Shown one piece after another: positions 35,865 through 44,274 of a DNA stretch of 64,000 bases. Position 1 is the first letter of the stretch. Each line of letters opens with the position of its first letter. The translations under genes and the position numbers were made by a program. A model generated the notes under the pieces. That model ran no database searches. It was not told the DNA's origin and saw only the letters and a program-made list of their open reading frames with translations. This DNA is from Rhodospirillaceae bacterium (GTDB lineage Bacteria > Pseudomonadota > Alphaproteobacteria > MPNO01 > UBA2964): NCBI GenBank assembly GCA_002720855.1, contig PBIN01000004.1, positions 105,259 through 169,258 of the forward strand. Reading direction: 5' to 3'.

Positions 35865-36359
35865 ATGACCACAACCACCGATTTGGATCGCGATTTGGCA
35901 ATACGATTGCGTATTGATGCGCTCATTGCCGATTATATTCACTGCATCGATGAAGACCGCCTCGAAGAATGGCCGGATTTTTTCACGGATGATGGCCGCT
36001 ATCACGTTATTACGCGGGAAAATTACGATCTTGGCATGCCGGTCGCCCTTATCTATTGCGATGGCCGGGGCATGTTCGAGGACCGCATATCAGCACTTAG
36101 GGAAGCCAATATTTTTGAGCCTCACGTTTATTGCCATATGGTCGCCGCACTGAAAATTATAGATAGCAGTGGACCGGAAATCGCAACGCAGTCCAATTTC
36201 AGCGTGACAAGAACAATGCCGGAAGGCGAAATGATGACCTTCCTGTGTGGCAAGGTGTTTGACACGGTAGTCGAAGTTGATGGCGCGCTTAAATTCAAGG
36301 AACGCAAGGTGATCCTGGACTCGCGCCGGATAGATACGCTTCTGGTTATTCCCGTTTAG
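35865..36359 (+). CDS. Aromatic ring-hydroxylating dioxygenase, beta subunit
   Basis: 164 residues with the SnoaL/NTF2-like pattern of dioxygenase beta subunits: YIHCIDEDRLEEWPDFFTDD (about 25-44), YHVITRENYD and the end FKERKVILDSRRIDTLLVIP. Beta subunits are structural and tune substrate choice. Ten bases downstream of the alpha gene, so clearly co-transcribed. Confidence 0.9.
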   Translation: MTTTTDLDRDLAIRLRIDALIADYIHCIDEDRLEEWPDFFTDDGRYHVITRENYDLGMPVALIYCDGRGMFEDRISALREANIFEPHVYCHMVAALKIIDSSGPEIATQSNFSVTRTMPEGEMMTFLCGKVFDTVVEVDGALKFKERKVILDSRRIDTLLVIPV

Positions 36360-36374
36360 GGGCTCTCGACACCT

Positions 36375-36899
36375 ATGATTTACTCTCTCGGTGATACGAC
36401 GCTAACGACCGCGAGCGACGACTATTTCATTGCGCCAAGCGCAGATGTGATTGGTGATGTGCATCTCGGAAACAAGGCAAACGTTTGGTGGAACGTTGTC
36501 ATCCGGGCCGACAACGACCCTATCACAATTGGCGATAGTACTAATATTCAGGACGGCAGCGTGCTGCATACCGATCCGGGGTTTCCGATAGATATCGGGG
36601 CCAATGTAACCGTCGGGCATATGTGCATGCTGCACGGGTGCACAGTTGGTGACGGCTGCCTGATTGGTATTGGCAGTATCATATTAAACGGCACAAAAAT
36701 CGGTAAAAACTGTCTTATTGGCGCCAATTCCCTGATCACCGAGGGCAAGGATATTCCGGACAACTCGTTGGTAATGGGTTCGCCCGGCAAGGTCATCCGC
36801 GAAGTCGATGAAAAGGCCATTGCCATGATGGCTCGAAATATTAAGTCATATGTAGATCGCTCCGAACGCTATCGAGCGGAGCTGAAACAGATGGGATAG
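36375..36899 (+). CDS. Gamma-class carbonic anhydrase-like hexapeptide protein
   Basis: 174 residues with left-handed beta-helix repeats. His65 (VLHTDPG), His82 and His87 (GHMCMLHGC) occupy the zinc-ligand positions of gamma carbonic anhydrases; Arg44 and Asp46 in VIRADNDPI fit the subunit interface. It begins 15 bases after the dioxygenase beta gene and may be in the same operon, perhaps handling CO2 released by decarboxylation, though such genes are often placed at random. Confidence 0.87.
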   Translation: MIYSLGDTTLTTASDDYFIAPSADVIGDVHLGNKANVWWNVVIRADNDPITIGDSTNIQDGSVLHTDPGFPIDIGANVTVGHMCMLHGCTVGDGCLIGIGSIILNGTKIGKNCLIGANSLITEGKDIPDNSLVMGSPGKVIREVDEKAIAMMARNIKSYVDRSERYRAELKQMG

Positions 36900-36958
36900 A
36901 ACAAGGCATACGACGCCGCCGCTTCATTCAGTCATCGATTGCTGTTGCGGGTACGACA

Positions 36959-37999
36959 ATGATTATCCCTTCCCTGACAACCGCAAAAACCAAAACCGGA
37001 TTTCACTTGCCGGAAGAATCCGAGCCGCACGCGCGTACATTTATGCAATGGCCGGTGAACCGGAGAGTGCACCGCGACCGGGTTTTCCGCAGAATGTTGC
37101 AACAAAGTATCGCCGATATTGCAAATACCATTGTGGAATTCGAGCCTGTCACCATGCTGATGGCGGCAGAACATCATAGCGCGGCTAAGCGTTTGCTGAG
37201 CCGCAAGGTCGAAATCTGGGATATCCCAACCGATGATTTGTGGTGCCGGGATGCCGGGCCGCTTTTTGTGAGGAATGGCAAAGGCAAACTCGCAATTGCC
37301 AATTTTAATTTCAATGGATGGGGCAACAAGCAAACGCACGATAACGATGGCAAGATCGCAGAACGTATTGCGACACGGTTAGACTTACCGCTCATCGATT
37401 CCGGTCTTGTCGGTGAACCCGGCGGTGTTGAGTCCGATGGTGCAGGAACGTTGATGGCGCATGAAAGTTGTTGGGTGAATGAGAATCGCAATAGCCTTTC
37501 AAAGTCAGAAATCAGCAATCGGCTTTTAACAGCTCTCGGCGCTGAGAAAATTATTTGGGCACCCGGTGTTAAAGGTGCAGATATTACAGATTATCACATC
37601 GATTCCCTCGCCCGTTTCGTGCGCCCTGGCATCGCCGTTATTCAGCTACCGGAAAAACCGTCTAAAGAAGATCCTTGGTCCGTTGCCGCGTTCGAAACAT
37701 ATGAAATTCTCAAAAAATCAAAGGATGCAAAAGGTCGTCAGCTATCGCTCGTCGTCCTGCCCGAACCGACACAGCCCCGCGTCACCTCATACGACTTTGT
37801 TGCCTCCTACGTGAATTACTATGTCTGCAATGGCGGTGTAATCGCAGCGCAGTTCGGCGATCACGCAACGGATTCCGAAACGGAGAGAAAACTAAAACGC
37901 CTTTATCCTGGTCGGGAGCTTGTCATGCTCAATGTCGATCCAATTGGCGAAACAGGCGGAGGGATTCATTGCGCCACGCAACAGATGCCGAAAGTTTAG
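36959..37999 (+). CDS. aguA: Agmatine deiminase / peptidyl-arginine deiminase family
   Basis: 346 residues. Family motifs: HARTFMQWPVNRRVHRD near the start, DDLWCRDAGPLFV, ADITDYHIDSLARFV and the catalytic Cys338 in GGGIHCATQQMP. Agmatine deiminase converts agmatine to N-carbamoylputrescine; the next enzyme (aguB) is absent here. The start lies 59 bases past the carbonic anhydrase gene. Confidence 0.88.
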   Translation: MIIPSLTTAKTKTGFHLPEESEPHARTFMQWPVNRRVHRDRVFRRMLQQSIADIANTIVEFEPVTMLMAAEHHSAAKRLLSRKVEIWDIPTDDLWCRDAGPLFVRNGKGKLAIANFNFNGWGNKQTHDNDGKIAERIATRLDLPLIDSGLVGEPGGVESDGAGTLMAHESCWVNENRNSLSKSEISNRLLTALGAEKIIWAPGVKGADITDYHIDSLARFVRPGIAVIQLPEKPSKEDPWSVAAFETYEILKKSKDAKGRQLSLVVLPEPTQPRVTSYDFVASYVNYYVCNGGVIAAQFGDHATDSETERKLKRLYPGRELVMLNVDPIGETGGGIHCATQQMPKV

Positions 38000-38153
38000 A
38001 TTCAACCGAACCAGATGCGGAATGATCCTGCAGTTTGCCCCTGACGTCGTTGATCCAACGCTGCCGAACATTTGAATGACTGGCAATTTGCAGCTCCTAT
38101 CTGCTCTACCTACGTCATAGCACGCGCTCGTTTGACCCAATGCGCCGCGGTTC

Positions 38154-38168
38154 ATATAACTGTTATAT
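38154..38168. promoter_or_regulatory. Perfect palindrome before the bicupin gene
   Basis: ATATAAC-T-GTTATAT is a perfect 7-base inverted repeat around one base, ending 30 bases before the ATG at 38199. Position and symmetry suit a repressor operator overlapping the promoter. Regulator unknown. Confidence 0.5.
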
Positions 38169-38198
38169 AAAAACTTACGCGACAACGGGATCCTAATA

Positions 38199-39344
38199 AT
38201 GTCCGAAACAGAAACCAGAACCGATCAACCGCCATTCCTGCATGACAGCTATCTTGCCTGGTGCGAGGAGCAACCGGTGCCGGTAATCGAAGATTTCGGT
38301 ATGGATCTGGCTCGGCTCAAAACCGAGCCCTGGGATCTTTACGGCATGAATGGTGCGATCTGTCTCCTCAAAGGTCGCGATGACTACAACTCCATCTTTT
38401 GCTTTGAATTGAAGCCGGGGTCCAATTCGCGCGAAATGCACCACCTCTACGAAGAAATTATCTATGTCATCGATGGCTATGGATCGACCCAGATCGTAAC
38501 ACCGGAGGGCGACAAACACGCATTCGAATGGGGCAGAAACTCGCTTTTCTCCGTTCCGCTCAATGCCAAATATCAACACTTCAACGGCTCTGGCACGGAA
38601 CCAGCGCGTTTGGCTTCGGTGCATAACTTCCCCTTCCTCATCAAGCTGTTCCGGAATGAGGAATTTATTTTCAATACCGAACGCGATTTCCCCGAACGCG
38701 CCGGTCCAAACGGGTATTTCAAAGGCGAGGGCCAGATGATCGAAATCCGCCCGGGCCGCCATCAATGGGAAACCAATTTCGTTGCCGATATCACCAATTT
38801 CGAACTCAAGGACTGGGCCGCGCGCGGCAAGGGGTCGTCCAGTTTGCGCTGGGTCCTCTCCGACAGCACGATGGGCTGTCATACATCCCAAATTGTTCCC
38901 GGCACCTACAAAAAGGCGCATCGTCACACCTGCGGCACCAACGTCTTCACCATCGATGGCGAGGGCTATTCAATGCTGTGGTACGAAGGCAAGGAAGAGG
39001 AGCGCGTGCGGGTCGATTGGGATCACGGTGTCGTTGTCACGCCACCTGAACAGATGTTCCACCAACACTTCAACACCGGTACAACGCCGTCGCGATATCT
39101 TGCGGTGCAATTCGGCACTGTCCGCTACCCGATGATTTCCGCCAAAATGAAAAAATGGACATCAGGCAACGACACGTCAGTGAAAGACGGTGGCAACCAG
39201 ATCGAATACGAAGACCAGCCCGCCGACAACCACGCCATCTGGTTGGAAGAGATGGACAAGAAAGGGTATCCATCTGAAATGGGCGAAATATTTGACGAGG
39301 AAGCAATCCGGGCCTCAGATTACGCTCAGTCTGTCGTTAAATAA
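38199..39344 (+). CDS. Bicupin protein with a 3-His C-terminal site (possible ring-cleaving dioxygenase)
   Basis: 381 residues in two cupin domains. In the N-terminal one the motif reads MHHLYEEIIYVIDG (80-93), with Met at the first His position. The C-terminal one has TYKKAHRHTCGTNVFTIDG (237-254): His241 and His243 present, Thr in place of the usual Glu, and a third His in MFHQHF (His288 or His290). A 3-His, Glu-less site is the iron site of gentisate/salicylate 1,2-dioxygenases. The location among ring-hydroxylating genes supports a ring-cleavage role, but the domain order differs from gentisate dioxygenase. Confidence 0.72.
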   Translation: MSETETRTDQPPFLHDSYLAWCEEQPVPVIEDFGMDLARLKTEPWDLYGMNGAICLLKGRDDYNSIFCFELKPGSNSREMHHLYEEIIYVIDGYGSTQIVTPEGDKHAFEWGRNSLFSVPLNAKYQHFNGSGTEPARLASVHNFPFLIKLFRNEEFIFNTERDFPERAGPNGYFKGEGQMIEIRPGRHQWETNFVADITNFELKDWAARGKGSSSLRWVLSDSTMGCHTSQIVPGTYKKAHRHTCGTNVFTIDGEGYSMLWYEGKEEERVRVDWDHGVVVTPPEQMFHQHFNTGTTPSRYLAVQFGTVRYPMISAKMKKWTSGNDTSVKDGGNQIEYEDQPADNHAIWLEEMDKKGYPSEMGEIFDEEAIRASDYAQSVVK

Positions 39345-39442
39345 CCCGTAATCCGCTCCTTATCGCAATTCCGCTGAATTTCCGCTAAGCTCAACCAAAT
39401 GGCTTAGAACATGCGTTGTTCCGCATGGGGAGGAAAACCGTC

Positions 39443-40471
39443 ATGGCCATCGACCTGCATGCCCATTGGCGTCCGGCAGAACTTATCGACGCATTACGTC
39501 GGAGAACCGAAGACCCCCGCGTACTTGTAAATGATGATGGAATCGAAGTTTACAAAGCGAGGAATGGCGAACAACCGATTGATCAAGCGTTCGACAATGT
39601 CGAAACCCGGCTTGAGGAGATGGACCGACAAGGCATAACCACAGCGGTCCTGTCCCTCCTTAGTGAATTCACCTGGATCGAACGCCTCCCGTTGCAGGAG
39701 TCCCTGCCCCTGGTTCAGCTTTACAATGACAGCATGTCAGCGCTTTGCGCAAAGCATGAAGGCCGTTTTACCGCACTATGCGCACTGCCCCTTGCCGATG
39801 TTAAAGCTGCCGCCACCGAATTTGACCGCGTTATGACACTTCCGGGTATCATTGGTGCGCAAGTCCCGGGCAATGCCTTTCTGACATACAAAGAAGCCGA
39901 CGCCTTCCGTCCGGTTATAGAAGCGGCGCATAGAAGCAAAGCGGCTGTCCTCATTCATTTTGCGCCTATGCCAGGTGACACTTGGCCCCGCGTGCCAAAG
40001 GAAACGGATAATGTACGCCGCCGTATTGGAACCCTCGATATGCAAGCGAGCCTATCATCCAACATGGTGACGCTATGCATGACCGATATCCTTGATGACT
40101 ATCCGGACGCGATGTTTGTCGTACACAACCTTGGTGGCAATATTCCGTTCGAAATTGAGCGTATGGATCACCGCTGTTTACTCGACACGCCCGACGAAGA
40201 GCTCCCATCCAAGCGGTTCAAAGAAGCGAACGTCTACGTTGACTGCAACTCGCTGGGTGCCCATGCCATAGAAATGGGTGTGAGGCTCTATGGCGAGGAT
40301 AGAATCCTGTATGGCACAGATGGCACAGAATTTGGCGGCAAATGGACCAACGATGCCCTGGCTGAGGCGGATCTAAGCGAACACGTGAAAGATCAGATCC
40401 GTCATGGCAACGCGATAAGATTGTTTTCGCACTTAGCCGCGATGGCAGGTTTTATGGAAGCAGCGGAATAA
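39443..40471 (+). CDS. Amidohydrolase (ACMSD-like decarboxylase)
   Basis: 342 residues from the ATG at 39443 with GGGGAGG nine bases upstream. It begins MAIDLHAHWRP, giving the HxH metal pair (His6, His8); later metal ligands are in VLIHFAPMPGDTW, VVHNLGGNIPFE and YGTDGTEFGG. It resembles aminocarboxymuconate-semialdehyde decarboxylase. It lies 98 bases after the bicupin gene on the same strand, so it may act on its ring-cleavage product (inference). Confidence 0.85.
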   Translation: MAIDLHAHWRPAELIDALRRRTEDPRVLVNDDGIEVYKARNGEQPIDQAFDNVETRLEEMDRQGITTAVLSLLSEFTWIERLPLQESLPLVQLYNDSMSALCAKHEGRFTALCALPLADVKAAATEFDRVMTLPGIIGAQVPGNAFLTYKEADAFRPVIEAAHRSKAAVLIHFAPMPGDTWPRVPKETDNVRRRIGTLDMQASLSSNMVTLCMTDILDDYPDAMFVVHNLGGNIPFEIERMDHRCLLDTPDEELPSKRFKEANVYVDCNSLGAHAIEMGVRLYGEDRILYGTDGTEFGGKWTNDALAEADLSEHVKDQIRHGNAIRLFSHLAAMAGFMEAAE

Positions 40472-40496
40472 TTGGGTTTCTTAGCTGTCCAGCCAA

Positions 40497-41291
40497 CTAC
40501 TCTTCTTCCCGGCGCCATTTTTTTTCAGCGATGGCCACCACAATTCCGCGCAGCGTTCGAACTTCCTGCTCAGTCAGGAGCGCCCGATTAAAGATATTGC
40601 GGATATTGCGGATCATACGCGGACGTTTCTCCTTTACGCGGAGAAAACCCGCTTTGTCCATTTCGTCTTCGAGGTGCTCATAAAAATCGATGATTTCTTC
40701 CTGGCTGGCGAGCGCCGCACCACGCCCTTTGCGGCGAATTTCTGATGGCACCTCAACACCGCCAGCCATTTGCCACTCATAGCCCATCAATAGAACTGAC
40801 TGCGCCAGGTTGAGGGACGAAAAAGCGGGATTGGTTGGCACCGTTATGAGCGTATCGGCCAAAGCAAGATCATCGTTATGCAATCCGACCCGCTCCGCGC
40901 CAAAAAGCAGGCCACACTTGTTCCCTTCAGAAATCGTGTCGCGCATCGTTTTCGCCCAACTACGTGCATCCTGCACCGGCTTGATCATATCCCGCAGACG
41001 CGCAGTCGTCGCACCAAGTCTGTGCAAATCGGCTACCGCCTCCTTGGTTGTATCGAAAATCTGAGCGTTGGTTAGAACGGCATGTGCACCCGATGATGCG
41101 TTTATTGCTTTGGAGTGCGGCCACTTGCATTTGGGCCGGACCAGACGAAGATCAGTAAGACCAAAATTCATCATGGCCCGCGCCGTCATGCCGATGTTCT
41201 CAGCCAAAGACGTCTCGACCAAAATGATGACGGGACCATCAGTGGTCGTCTCGCTCGCGGCCTCACGTTTTGTCGGTTTCAGATTTGCCAT
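40497..41291 (-). CDS. trmJ: tRNA (cytidine/uridine-2'-O-)-methyltransferase TrmJ-like
   Basis: 264 residues of the SpoU/TrmD knot superfamily. Motifs: ETSLAENIGMTARAMMNFGL (motif 1, Asn and Arg conserved), LLFGAERVGLHNDD (motif 2) and PTNPAFSSLNLAQSVLLMGY (motif 3). The arrangement with an early knot domain and a helical C-terminal tail is that of TrmJ, which methylates position 32 of tRNAs. Convergent with the upstream amidohydrolase. Confidence 0.85.
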   Translation of the reverse strand: MANLKPTKREAASETTTDGPVIILVETSLAENIGMTARAMMNFGLTDLRLVRPKCKWPHSKAINASSGAHAVLTNAQIFDTTKEAVADLHRLGATTARLRDMIKPVQDARSWAKTMRDTISEGNKCGLLFGAERVGLHNDDLALADTLITVPTNPAFSSLNLAQSVLLMGYEWQMAGGVEVPSEIRRKGRGAALASQEEIIDFYEHLEDEMDKAGFLRVKEKRPRMIRNIRNIFNRALLTEQEVRTLRGIVVAIAEKKWRREEE

Positions 41292-41309
41292 CTGGATCGC
41301 ACGGTATTG

Positions 41310-42902
41310 CTAAGCTTCAGCACCGTCGCGGAACAGTTTGAAGGTGATCGCATCGTTTAGCGCATTGTAGGAAGCGTCGATAACGTTGGCGGATACACCG
41401 ACTGTAGACCAGCGTGATCCGTTGTCGTCCATGCTTTCGATCATCACGCGGGTTACGGCTTCAGTACCGCCGCCCGGAGTCAGAATGCGCACCTTATAAT
41501 CTGTCAATCTCATATCTACGAGTTGCGGATAAAGAGGATCAAGTGCTTTGCGCAAAGCGTTATCAAGTGCGTTCACCGGACCATTGCCTTCGGCAACGGT
41601 CATGAAATTGTCATCACCGACTTCCAACTTCAATGTGGCTTCCGATAGGGTAATGAGCTCACCCTTGGCGTTCCAACGGCGTTCATCCATCACGCGGAAG
41701 CTCTGCAAGCGGAAATACTCCGGCACCTTCTCGAGGACTCTGCGCGCCATTAATTCAAAACTCGCCTCGGCACCATCATAGGCATAGCCTTCATGCTCAC
41801 GCTGTTTAACCTCCTCAAGCAACGTCGCGACTTTTGGGTCTTTGGGATCGACGTCAATTCCAATCTCGCGGAACCTTGCCAGGACATTGGACCGGCCTGC
41901 TTGGTCAGACACCACGATATGCCGCGCGTTGCCGATCATCGTTGGGTCAACGTGCTCGTAAGTCTTTGGATCTTTTTCGATCGCGGAAACATGCAGCCCG
42001 CCTTTATGCGCAAAGGCGCGCTCGCCGACATAGGCAGCACTGGTATCGGATGGCCGGTTCAACCGGTCGTCGATAAATCGGGATAAATGCGTCAATCGGC
42101 CGACATCGTCTCCCGACATTCCAACCTCGTAACCCATCTTGAGAACGAGTGACGGAATGATTGAGATGAGATTCGCATTGCCGCAACGCTCGCCAAGCCC
42201 GTTCAATGTTCCCTGAACTTGCCGTACACCGGCACGTACTGCTGCCAACGAGTTTGCCACCGCATTGCCTGTATCGTCATGGCAATGAATTCCAAGATGG
42301 CTCCCGGGAACATGCTCCGAAACCTCGCCTACTATCCGTTCGATTTCATCGGGAAGGGTTCCGCCATTGGTATCGCAAAGGACCACCCACCGCGCGCCAG
42401 CCTCATAGGCTGCCTTGACGCAGGCCAACGCAAATTCCGGATTTTCTTTGAAACCATCAAAGAAGTGTTCGGCATCGAATATGGCTTCTTCGGCACGTTC
42501 GACCGCCAGCCTGATACTGTCTTTGATCATATTGATGTTTTCTTCGAGCTCTACACCCAGCGCGACTTTGGCGTGGAAATCCCAGGTTTTGCCAACGAGA
42601 CAAACGATCTTGGTCTTCGCGCCAAACACGGCGGTAAGGCCCGGATCGTTTTCGGCGCTGCGTCCAGAACGCCGTGTCATGCCAAAAGCGCTAAGACGCG
42701 CCCGGGAAAGATTGGGTGGATCACCGAAGAAACTGTCGTCGGTTGGGTTGGCACCCGGCCAGCCGCCTTCTACGTAATCAATACCAATTCGGTCGAGCTC
42801 GAGCGCTATCGCTGCCTTGTCGGCTGCGGAAAAATCAACCCCCTGCGTCTGCGCGCCATCACGCAACGTAGAGTCGTAGATATAGACGCGATTGTCACTC
42901 AT
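41310..42902 (-). CDS. cimA: (R)-citramalate synthase
   Basis: 530 residues, close to the CimA length. N-terminal IYDSTLRDGAQTQGVDFS carries the metal and pyruvate site; HCHDDTGNAVANSLAAV holds the HxH metal ligands; the C-terminal regulatory domain (about 390-530) has LTDYKVRILTPGGGTEAVTRV. The enzyme makes citramalate from pyruvate and acetyl-CoA on the way to 2-oxobutyrate for isoleucine. Followed on the same strand by trmJ after 18 bases. Confidence 0.9.
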   Translation of the reverse strand: MSDNRVYIYDSTLRDGAQTQGVDFSAADKAAIALELDRIGIDYVEGGWPGANPTDDSFFGDPPNLSRARLSAFGMTRRSGRSAENDPGLTAVFGAKTKIVCLVGKTWDFHAKVALGVELEENINMIKDSIRLAVERAEEAIFDAEHFFDGFKENPEFALACVKAAYEAGARWVVLCDTNGGTLPDEIERIVGEVSEHVPGSHLGIHCHDDTGNAVANSLAAVRAGVRQVQGTLNGLGERCGNANLISIIPSLVLKMGYEVGMSGDDVGRLTHLSRFIDDRLNRPSDTSAAYVGERAFAHKGGLHVSAIEKDPKTYEHVDPTMIGNARHIVVSDQAGRSNVLARFREIGIDVDPKDPKVATLLEEVKQREHEGYAYDGAEASFELMARRVLEKVPEYFRLQSFRVMDERRWNAKGELITLSEATLKLEVGDDNFMTVAEGNGPVNALDNALRKALDPLYPQLVDMRLTDYKVRILTPGGGTEAVTRVMIESMDDNGSRWSTVGVSANVIDASYNALNDAITFKLFRDGAEA

Positions 42903-42914
42903 CGCCCTTACTCT

Positions 42915-44273
42915 CTAACCTCTCTTCCAAGTGGTCCCGTCGGGACCGTCTTCCAACACTATACCGGCAGCAGCCAGTTCGTCGCGAATTCTATCGCTTT
43001 CGGCGAAATCCTTTGTCGCGCGTGCTTCAACTCTTTTTTGTATCAACAATTCTATTTCGGTTTCGTCAATATCGCCCGAACCCTGTTTGAACCAGTCCTC
43101 CGGATCCTGCTGCAAAAGACCGAGCATAGCGCCACCGGTCAACAAAGCCGCCTTGGTATCAACATCAGAAGGATTACGATTTAACGCCGATGCCAACCCA
43201 TGTAACTCGGCGATTGCCTGGGGTGTGTTGAGATCATCTTCGAGGGCAGCCTGCACGGGCGCAGCATCTGCTTTACCGGTGTCGGTATTCGCCGCTGCAC
43301 GCAAAGCGGTATACAGACGATCGAGTGCACTCTTTGCTTCATCCAGCGAACGCAAGCTGAAATCAAGTGGTTGTCTATAATGCGCCGAAAGCAACGCTAA
43401 ACGGATCGCCTCGCCCGGTGTACGGTCCAATAAATCGTGCACAGTGTGAAAATTCCCAAGCGACTTCGACATCTTTTCACCGTCGACGGTCAAATATCCG
43501 TTATGCATCCAATATTTGACGAACGGCGCGCCATTGTGACTGCACACCGATTGCGCGATCTCATTCTCGTGGTGCGGAAAGATCAGATCCTGTCCGCCGC
43601 CATGAATATCAAATGTCTCACCCAGGTGTTTGGCGCTCATCGCCGAGCATTCCAGATGCCAACCTGGTCTTCCCCGCCCCCACGGGCTGTTCCAGCCTGG
43701 TTGATCGTCGGTTGATGGCTTCCAGAGAACAAAATCCGCCGGGTCCCTTTTGTAGGGCGCGACTTCAACCCTGGCACCGGCAATGAGTTCATCTCGCGAA
43801 TGACGTGACAGCTTGCCGTAATCTTCCATTGTCGTGACACTGAACAATACATGTCCCTCTGCCTCGTAGGCATACTCATTTGCCAGAAGACATTCGATCA
43901 TCTCTGTCATTTCCACGATATGATCCGTCGCGCGGGGTTCGACATCGGGTGGTAGCGCGTTTAAAGCCGCCATATCCTCGCGAAAAATGTCGGCGAATTT
44001 TGTTGTAATTGATCCGATATCGTCACCGGTCTGGTTCGAAGCATCGATGATCTTATCGTCTACATCTGTGATGTTGCGTACATAGGTCACCTGCGGATAG
44101 AGCTGCTTAAGCAGCCGATACAACACATCAAAAACGACAACAGGGCGTGCATTTCCGATATGCGCATAGTCGTAGACGGTGGGGCCACAAACATAGAAGC
44201 GAATGTGGTCGGGATCGACCGGAACGAACTCCTCCTTTTTACGCGAGAGGGTATTAGTGACCTGCAAAGACAT
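42915..44273 (-). CDS. cysS: Cysteinyl-tRNA synthetase
   Basis: 452 residues from the ATG at 44273, one base after the nadE stop. The zinc ligand region FYVCGPTVYDYAHIGNARP holds the HIGH-type motif, and KMSKSLGNFHTVHDLL is the KMSKS motif. HGGGQDLIFPHHENEIAQS is characteristic. A longer start inside nadE is possible but less likely. cimA follows after 12 bases, suggesting an operon nadE-cysS-cimA-trmJ. Confidence 0.95.
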   Translation of the reverse strand: MSLQVTNTLSRKKEEFVPVDPDHIRFYVCGPTVYDYAHIGNARPVVVFDVLYRLLKQLYPQVTYVRNITDVDDKIIDASNQTGDDIGSITTKFADIFREDMAALNALPPDVEPRATDHIVEMTEMIECLLANEYAYEAEGHVLFSVTTMEDYGKLSRHSRDELIAGARVEVAPYKRDPADFVLWKPSTDDQPGWNSPWGRGRPGWHLECSAMSAKHLGETFDIHGGGQDLIFPHHENEIAQSVCSHNGAPFVKYWMHNGYLTVDGEKMSKSLGNFHTVHDLLDRTPGEAIRLALLSAHYRQPLDFSLRSLDEAKSALDRLYTALRAAANTDTGKADAAPVQAALEDDLNTPQAIAELHGLASALNRNPSDVDTKAALLTGGAMLGLLQQDPEDWFKQGSGDIDETEIELLIQKRVEARATKDFAESDRIRDELAAAGIVLEDGPDGTTWKRG

Positions 44274-44274
44274 G

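Noticed and set aside
38193..38927. Minus-strand frame of 244 codons
   Set aside because: Opposite the bicupin gene, which has a palindromic upstream site and cupin motifs; the frame has no domain.
42219..43184. Plus-strand frame of 321 codons
   Set aside because: It is antisense to cimA and cysS, both unmistakable, and spans their boundary.
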